This document shows positions 8,001 through 11,228 of a DNA stretch of 11,228 bases, in pieces. The DNA lies in assembly GCA_045657205.1 (NCBI GenBank), contig JAZOSS010000085.1, positions 1-11,228 of the forward strand. Reading direction: 5' to 3'. The number at the start of each line of letters is the position of its first letter. Position 1 is the first letter of the stretch. The notes under the pieces are model-generated. The model saw nothing but the letters and a program-made list of their open reading frames with translations. It was not told where the DNA came from and ran no database searches. A program made the position numbers and the translations under genes. Source of the stretch: RGIG7213 sp045657205. GTDB lineage: Bacteria; Bacillota; Clostridia; Oscillospirales; CAG-272.

Positions 8001-8778
8001 ATTCCCCGGCACAAACTGCGAATACGATACGGAAAAGGCAATAGTTTCCGCAGGCGGTGAAGCCGAAATATTCGTAATAAATAATATGACAGCGGCTGAT
8101 GTTACAAGAAGTGCGGAAGTATTTGCAGAAAAGATATCTTCCTCGCAGGTAATATTCGTTCCCGGTGGATTTTCCGGCGGTGACGAACCCGAAGGTTCGG
8201 GTAAATTTATCACGGCATTCTTCCGTAACCCCCTCATACACGAAAAGGTGGATGAGCTTTTAGGCTGTCGTGACGGACTTATGGCAGGTATCTGTAACGG
8301 ATTCCAGGCACTTATAAAGCTCGGACTCGTTCCTTTCGGAAAGATAATAGATACGGATAGCAACTGTCCTACGCTTACGTTCAATACTATCGGACGCCAC
8401 CAGTCGAAGATAGTAAATACTCGTATCGCATCAAATAAGTCACCGTGGCTTTGTGCAACGAACCCCGATGAGATATACGCTGTGCCGATATCACACGGTG
8501 AAGGCAGGTTTGTCTGCCCTGATGAGCTTTTTGAAAAGCTTGTTGAAAACGGACAGATCGCAACACAGTACGTTGATCTTGACGGCAAACCCACGTACGA
8601 TATAGCGTATAACCCCAACGGTTCATATTACGCTGTAGAGGGTATCACATCGCCCGACGGCAGAGTTCTCGGTAAAATGGGACATACGGAAAGATACAGC
8701 AACGGACTTTACAAAAACGTTCCCGGCAACTACGATATGAAGTTGTTTGAGTCTGCTGTAAAATATTTCAAAGTTTGA
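5083..8778 (+). CDS. purL: Phosphoribosylformylglycinamidine synthase (FGAM synthase), single-chain PurL
   Basis: PurL converts FGAR + glutamine + ATP to FGAM (step 4). From the ATG at 5083 it has 1231 residues. It is the large single-chain form, so separate PurS and PurQ are not needed. Residues 1 to about 150 form the PurS-like region. A linker follows with WSDHCRHTTF (219-228). The first AIRS-like half has NETHNHPTEIEPFGGAAT (314-331), GGRTGRDGCGGATGSSKSH and NDFGAGGVSVAIGELADG. The second half includes ASIGGKDSMSGTF. The class I glutaminase domain runs from about 967 to the end: the nucleophile is Cys1071 in GICNGFQALIKLG, and His1138 and Glu1140 lie in ISHGEGRF. All three catalytic residues are present. 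The architecture matches the Firmicutes-type long PurL clade rather than the proteobacterial one, as far as I can judge by length and motifs. The 13-nt gap to purD indicates co-transcription. Confidence 0.97.
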   Translation: MVYRIYTEKKPSLSNEAASLCAELSTQLGIASLKSVRLLNRYDVENLDEALFEKSINTVFSEPQLDCVYRELPEYGNCYVFAVEYLPGQFDQRADSAAQCIQLLTGAERPVVRTAKVYYLEGELSDEQKAKIEKYIINPVESRKASLEKCDTLKAIYDIPTSVETLDGFIDLEGEELAEFVKKYSLAMDADDIRFCRDYFRSEKRDPTITEIRMIDTYWSDHCRHTTFLTTIDSADIEDPDVKQAYDAYIKIRAELGRTKPINLMDIATIGARYLKVKGKLPRIDESEEINACTVKVDVDVDGEIQKWLLLFKNETHNHPTEIEPFGGAATCIGGAIRDPLSGRAYVYQAMRVTGAADPHVSVADTIPGKLQQRKIVTTAAAGYSSYGNQIGLATGQVDEIYHPGYVAKRLEIGTVVGAAPEENVVREVPAPGDVVVLLGGRTGRDGCGGATGSSKSHTAESIHTCGAEVQKGNAPEERKLQRLMRNPKASTLIKRCNDFGAGGVSVAIGELADGLYINLDSVPKKYDGLDGTELAISESQERMAVVLDPADVEKFIAIAKEENLESTIVAKVTEEKRLKMEWCGKVIVDISRDFLNSNGAEKHISVCTPAKKITPKTVSGSFTDEYKKLASDYNVCSKRGLSERFDSTIGAATVLMPFGGKYQRTPAQTMIAKLPVGPHKTNTASVIAWGYNPFIMSENQYVGAYLSVVESLCKLACSGVDSPDMYLTFQEYFEKPKDDPKRWGKPFAALLGALTAQLDFEIASIGGKDSMSGTFENIDVPPTLVSYAVGCGDCRNAVSPEFKKAGSKVVLITPEYRENGLPTVQSLKDNFALVAKLIKAGHVLSAYTPVYGGVAEGIMKMALGNKIGFAFDANVTMDEIFGYSYGSFIIELDCTCDIGKTLGYTTEEYALSYKAEKVCMCSVEKLYEDELEDVYSCNIDYEKKDITPYSYKASSYPSPKVGIAKPKFLIPVFPGTNCEYDTEKAIVSAGGEAEIFVINNMTAADVTRSAEVFAEKISSSQVIFVPGGFSGGDEPEGSGKFITAFFRNPLIHEKVDELLGCRDGLMAGICNGFQALIKLGLVPFGKIIDTDSNCPTLTFNTIGRHQSKIVNTRIASNKSPWLCATNPDEIYAVPISHGEGRFVCPDELFEKLVENGQIATQYVDLDGKPTYDIAYNPNGSYYAVEGITSPDGRVLGKMGHTERYSNGLYKNVPGNYDMKLFESAVKYFKV
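5971..5988 (+). repeat. Three tandem GTTGAC hexamers inside purL
   Basis: Three perfect copies of GTTGAC encode Val-Asp three times (purL residues 297-302), in a beta strand just before the QKWLLLFKNETHNHP region. The repeat length is a multiple of three, so slippage would keep the frame. It is probably only a by-product of codon choice. Confidence 0.9.
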
Positions 8779-8783
8779 TCTGT

Positions 8784-9242
8784 ATGAAAAAATTATTGAT
8801 TAGCCTGTCATCATTGTCTGCGTGGGGTGCTTTCATAGTTATGCTCATAACGATGCTCGGCGGGATCAGAAAAACGCTTCTGTCAGCTGTTGAGCTTACG
8901 TCCGAAGAAAAACAGCTGATAGAAAAGCTCGGCAATACGACGTGGACAGATTATTTCTTCACGATCCTCACACTTGTCGTGCTTCTTATGACAGCGGCGT
9001 TTCTCACAGTGGTTATATTTAAAGACAGAAGCTGTTTTGCATCAGCATCTCATATAACTTCGCTTGTGTCGCTTCTTATGACTGTTGTGTGTATGGATTC
9101 AGCTTTTAACGGTGATGCTGCATTACTTTACAATAATGTACTCGTTATTGCAGGACTCATACTTACAGTGCTTACGTTTGCGTTTTTACTATTTTATTCG
9201 GCAGTTGCCATAACCGCCGATGAATTCAAGAGGTATCTATGA
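8784..9242 (+). CDS. Small integral membrane protein of unknown function, four predicted helices
   Basis: I do not recognise this protein. From the ATG at 8784 it has 152 residues and four hydrophobic segments: about 4-26, 57-79, 88-107 (weakest) and 118-142. Lysines at the N-terminus, the KDR loop at 80-82 and the KR near the C-terminus (149-150) fit the positive-inside rule with both ends in the cytoplasm. The 27-56 loop, which contains a charged TSEEKQLIEKLG stretch, would be outside. No signal cleavage motif or enzymatic motif is seen. An in-frame TTG at 8775 overlaps the purL stop codon; I prefer the ATG, although no clear Shine-Dalgarno precedes either, so translation may depend on coupling to purL 5 nt upstream. 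The stop overlaps the next start codon (ATGA). Its place in the operon suggests co-expression with the purine genes, but no function can be assigned. Confidence 0.8.
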   Translation: MKKLLISLSSLSAWGAFIVMLITMLGGIRKTLLSAVELTSEEKQLIEKLGNTTWTDYFFTILTLVVLLMTAAFLTVVIFKDRSCFASASHITSLVSLLMTVVCMDSAFNGDAALLYNNVLVIAGLILTVLTFAFLLFYSAVAITADEFKRYL

Positions 9243-10183
9243 AGATAACAGTACTTGATAAATGTACGCTTACGGTGGGGGATATTGATTTTTCTCCCAT
9301 CGAAGCGCTGGGCGAGGTATCATATTATGATCTTTTGCCGCACGATAGAATAGTCGATGCCGCAAAGGATGCCGAGGTCTTGCTTTGTAATAAAGCGGTT
9401 ATCGGCAGTGATATAATGGACGGTTGTAAAAAGCTCAGATATATCGGTCTTTTTGCAACGGGATATAATAATATTGATATTGCCGAAGCAAAAAAAAGGG
9501 GAATCGTTGTTGTCAACGTTCCCGGATATTCCACGTATTCAGTAGCACAGCTTACGATAGCTTTCATACTTGCACACGCAACGTCACTGTTTGAATATAA
9601 CACTTCAACTCATAACGGCGATTGGGTAAAGTCAAGTGCGTTTTCGTACTTTCCGTACCCGATAACCGAGCTTTGGGGAAAAACTCTCGGTATCTACGGT
9701 ATGGGTGCAATAGGCAGAAAGGTTGCACAGTGTGCAGAAGCTCTCGGTATGAACGTGATAGTCAATACAAGGACTGTACGTGATAACGATTACGAATACG
9801 TTTCCCTTGAGGAGCTGTTCAAAAGAAGTGATTATCTGACACTTCACGCACCTTTGACGGATAAGAATAAAGAGCTTATTTGTGCTGAAACACTTTCGCT
9901 TATGAAACCGAGTGCGTATCTTATCAATACCTCACGCGGCGGGGTTATAAACGAAAAGGATCTGGCACAGGCTCTTAACGAAGGAAAAATTGCAGGGGCA
10001 GCGCTTGATGTTTTGACTGTCGAACCTATGAGAGAAGACAATCCGCTTATTTCGGCAAAGAACTGCACAATAACACCTCACGTTGCATGGGCATCGCACC
10101 AGGCGCGTGTAAGACTTATAGATATTGTTGCCGAAAACATAAAAGCGTACCAAAACGGTACGCCTGTAAATGTTGTGAATTAA
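9239..10183 (+). CDS. D-2-hydroxyacid dehydrogenase, hydroxypyruvate/glycerate reductase-like
   Basis: The 314-residue protein belongs to the D-isomer-specific 2-hydroxyacid dehydrogenase family, which reduces 2-keto acids to D-2-hydroxy acids with NAD(P)H in the cytoplasm. The substrate-binding part has LFATGYNNIDI (71-81) and a VPGYSTYSVAQ segment. The Rossmann motif GMGAIG is at 154-159. The catalytic Arg233 (NTSRGG), Glu262 (TVEPM) and His281 (TPHVAWAS) are all present. The overall pattern resembles clostridial glycerate dehydrogenase/hydroxypyruvate reductase, but the exact substrate is not certain. The usual acidic residue at the end of the second Rossmann strand is replaced by N176-T-R178-T, which hints at NADP(H). 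AAGAGG lies 5 nt before the start, and the start overlaps the preceding gene by 4 nt. The 3' end overlaps the stop codon of the convergent minus-strand gene. Confidence 0.9.
   Translation: MKITVLDKCTLTVGDIDFSPIEALGEVSYYDLLPHDRIVDAAKDAEVLLCNKAVIGSDIMDGCKKLRYIGLFATGYNNIDIAEAKKRGIVVVNVPGYSTYSVAQLTIAFILAHATSLFEYNTSTHNGDWVKSSAFSYFPYPITELWGKTLGIYGMGAIGRKVAQCAEALGMNVIVNTRTVRDNDYEYVSLEELFKRSDYLTLHAPLTDKNKELICAETLSLMKPSAYLINTSRGGVINEKDLAQALNEGKIAGAALDVLTVEPMREDNPLISAKNCTITPHVAWASHQARVRLIDIVAENIKAYQNGTPVNVVN
10134..10163 (-). terminator. Rho-independent terminator for the minus-strand genes, inside the dehydrogenase coding end
   Basis: Read on the minus strand, GCGTACC and GGTACGC form a perfect 7-bp stem around a GTTTT loop, followed at once by the T-rich tract TTTTATGTTTT. 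It begins 16 nt past the stop codon of the 156-residue minus-strand gene. On the plus strand the same bases encode dehydrogenase residues Ala303 to Thr308 and no T-run follows, so it should act on minus-strand transcripts only. Confidence 0.72.
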
Positions 10184-10650
10184 AGCTTGTTTAAAAGTAA
10201 TAATTTTATACTTGAAACTTTGTGGGCTTCTTTAAGAAGCTCACTTTGTTTTTGTGCATCTTTTCCTGTGAATTCGTCTGCAAGGATCTTTTTGCAAAGC
10301 CGCAAAAAGTCAAGCGAGATGCTTCGCGTACCGTGCTTTGTGGATTGATAAAGAAACCCTTCGGGCTTTATTATTTCCTCGGCATAAGTCAAGCGTTCAT
10401 TTGAAGAAAGATCTATTTCCAACATATTGACAAAGCAGATGTATATTACTTTCAAAAGATGCTTTTTGTCGGCTTTGTTCCGCTGGGCATTCTTCTTTTC
10501 TTCATCTTCATCAAAAACAAAGTTACCGCATTTTTTGTAAAGAATGAGCATTTCCTTTATATCGTTTTCTGCATTGTCGGAAAAAAGTCCTGAGTTTATC
10601 TCACGGCAGAGTTTATAAAGCTTGTCTTTTTCTTCGTATCTGTGATACAT
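10180..10650 (-). CDS. Uncharacterised 156-residue soluble protein
   Basis: I do not recognise this protein. From the ATG at 10650 it has 156 residues, is rich in Lys, Glu and Asp, and shows no signal peptide, membrane helix or catalytic motif. The middle has an acidic-to-basic stretch (FDEDEEKKNAQRNKADKK) followed by a hydrophobic KVIYICFVNMLEIDL segment. The C-terminal part looks helical, ending in IKLLLLNKL. An in-frame GTG at 10662 would add four residues, but it overlaps the AAAGGAAG ribosome binding site, so the ATG is the better start. It lies 21 nt downstream of the alpha/beta hydrolase on the same strand, so the two are likely co-transcribed. Its stop codon shares the TTAA with the stop of the convergent dehydrogenase gene. 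It is probably a real gene, given its good binding site, its snug placement and a terminator just after it. Confidence 0.75.
   Translation of the reverse strand: MYHRYEEKDKLYKLCREINSGLFSDNAENDIKEMLILYKKCGNFVFDEDEEKKNAQRNKADKKHLLKVIYICFVNMLEIDLSSNERLTYAEEIIKPEGFLYQSTKHGTRSISLDFLRLCKKILADEFTGKDAQKQSELLKEAHKVSSIKLLLLNKL
10222..10253 (+). terminator. Rho-independent terminator of the purine operon, inside the opposing gene
   Basis: GTGGGCTTC pairs with GAAGCTCAC (9 bp with one G-U pair) around a TTTAA loop, followed directly by TTTGTTTTT. The stem starts 38 nt past the dehydrogenase stop codon and is in the right orientation to end the plus-strand operon. In the opposing gene the same bases encode part of the C-terminal helix (SELLKEAH). 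No comparable T-run lies on the minus-strand side, so it should not stop the opposing transcript. Confidence 0.78.
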
Positions 10651-10661
10651 AACAGTATACA

Positions 10662-10669
10662 CTTCCTTT
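10662..10669 (-). promoter_or_regulatory. Shine-Dalgarno site of the 156-residue minus-strand gene
   Basis: On the minus strand AAAGGAAG lies between the hydrolase stop codon and the ATG at 10650, at 11 nt spacing, which is a little long. The alternative GTG start overlaps this site and is unlikely. Confidence 0.55.
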
Positions 10670-10671
10670 GT

Positions 10672-11228
10672 TTAATCTTTTTTCAATGCATAGTTCAAAA
10701 GCCTGTCAACTGCACTGTAAGAGCCTTGTTCATCAACTGTAAAGCACCCTGCGTGACGTGCACCTCTTACGGTATATAATTCAAATGAAGCTCTTGCTGC
10801 GTTATAATTTGAAACACTCATATCATACGGTACATACTTATCAAGATCACCGTGTAAAAACAGTATCGGAACGTCACAATTTTTAAGAATATCCTCCGTA
10901 TTTACCCCGCGGAAATCGCATTTGCATATACGCCCGCAGAACATAATAACGGTTTTTCTGATAAAAGAGGGAAGGTGGTAGTAGTTTTTCAGTACGTGAT
11001 CAAGTATTCTTTCGGGACTGTCAAAACCGCAGTCGGCAACAACACAGCTGACGGAATGTGACAGCTCGTTATCCTTCAAAGAAAGAAGAACCGTAGCACC
11101 GCCAAGCGATATGCCGTGAAGAAACATTTTTTTGAAGTTTGGAAAATTTTCTTTGATAAACTTGTACCACGAAACAACGTCACGGCTTTCGTTTACGCCA
11201 AAGCTTACACACTTGCCTTCGGATTTTC
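10672..11228 (-). CDS. Alpha/beta hydrolase (serine hydrolase), 5' end beyond the window
   Basis: The gene enters from the right edge, and 184 C-terminal residues are visible. The frame stays open through bases 11128-11226 (it includes KCVSFGVNESRDVVSWYKFI), so the methionine at 11127 is internal and the true start lies outside. Counting from the first visible codon, the nucleophile elbow GISLGG has Ser40, HGDLDKYVP holds the probable catalytic Asp129, and GARHAGCF holds His158, giving a complete triad in the right order. This fits the broad family of YqkD-like or acyl-esterase-like alpha/beta hydrolases of Firmicutes, in which a missing N-terminal membrane anchor is common; whether one is present cannot be seen here. 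The visible part has several cysteines (for example MFCGRICKCDF), for which I have no explanation. The substrate is unknown. The gene runs 21 nt ahead of the next minus-strand start codon. Confidence 0.88.
   Translation of the reverse strand, partial: KSEGKCVSFGVNESRDVVSWYKFIKENFPNFKKMFLHGISLGGATVLLSLKDNELSHSVSCVVADCGFDSPERILDHVLKNYYHLPSFIRKTVIMFCGRICKCDFRGVNTEDILKNCDVPILFLHGDLDKYVPYDMSVSNYNAARASFELYTVRGARHAGCFTVDEQGSYSAVDRLLNYALKKD

Noticed and set aside
7929..8618. Long open frame (229 codons) on the minus strand across the 3' part of purL
   Set aside because: It lies antisense to the glutaminase domain of purL, whose catalytic residues are intact. The translation has no recognisable motifs, and minus-strand openness here follows from the codon use of the real gene.
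10636..10648. Small inverted repeat GTATC-TGT-GATAC next to the minus-strand ATG
   Set aside because: The stem has only 5 bp and is weak in GC. It could slightly mask the start codon but is too short to claim as a regulatory structure.
1..11228. Search for riboswitch, T-box, tRNA, CRISPR, insertion sequence or prophage signs
   Set aside because: All space is filled by recognisable or plausible genes with gaps of at most about 21 nt. The operon promoter and any purine-sensing leader would lie left of the window.

Overview
The window is almost entirely one plus-strand de novo purine biosynthesis operon, followed by two minus-strand genes that converge on it. Several things point to Firmicutes, most likely a gut-type member of Clostridia (Oscillospirales or Ruminococcaceae-like): moderate GC, strong AAGGAG-type Shine-Dalgarno sites, tight gene packing, a single-chain PurL of about 1230 residues, and a free-standing IMP cyclohydrolase next to a free-standing AICAR transformylase. 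I cannot name a genus from sequence alone.

Layout, plus strand: the 3' end of purE (cut by the left edge), then purM, purN, purO-type IMP cyclohydrolase, a purH-type AICAR transformylase lacking the cyclohydrolase domain, purD, purL, a small four-helix membrane protein of unknown function, and a D-2-hydroxyacid dehydrogenase resembling hydroxypyruvate/glycerate reductases. Gaps are 1 to 20 nt and several neighbours overlap, so this is almost certainly one transcript. It ends at a rho-independent terminator about 38 nt past the last stop codon. Minus strand: an alpha/beta hydrolase entering from the right edge, then a 156-residue protein I do not recognise. Its stop codon overlaps that of the dehydrogenase.

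How the genes work together: PurD, PurN, PurL and PurM carry phosphoribosylamine to AIR (steps 2-5). PurE carboxylates AIR or its N5-carboxy form. The AICAR transformylase and PurO perform the last two steps to IMP. PurF, PurK, PurC and PurB are not in the window; some may lie to the left. The two terminal activities, one bifunctional protein in E. coli and humans, are two separate adjacent genes here, and the transformylase looks like the C-terminal half of human ATIC rather than E. coli PurH. The dehydrogenase may connect the operon to the serine/glycine supply that PurD and folate one-carbon metabolism use, but that is inference.

The rest is mostly conventional. The points worth a second look are the reciprocal arrangement at the convergent junction, where each transcript's terminator lies inside the coding end of the opposing gene, the uncharacterised membrane protein inside the pur operon, and the cofactor site of the dehydrogenase. 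I found no mobile element, CRISPR array, RNA gene or riboswitch, no stretch over 300 bases without a gene, and no evidence of a new defence or metabolic system.
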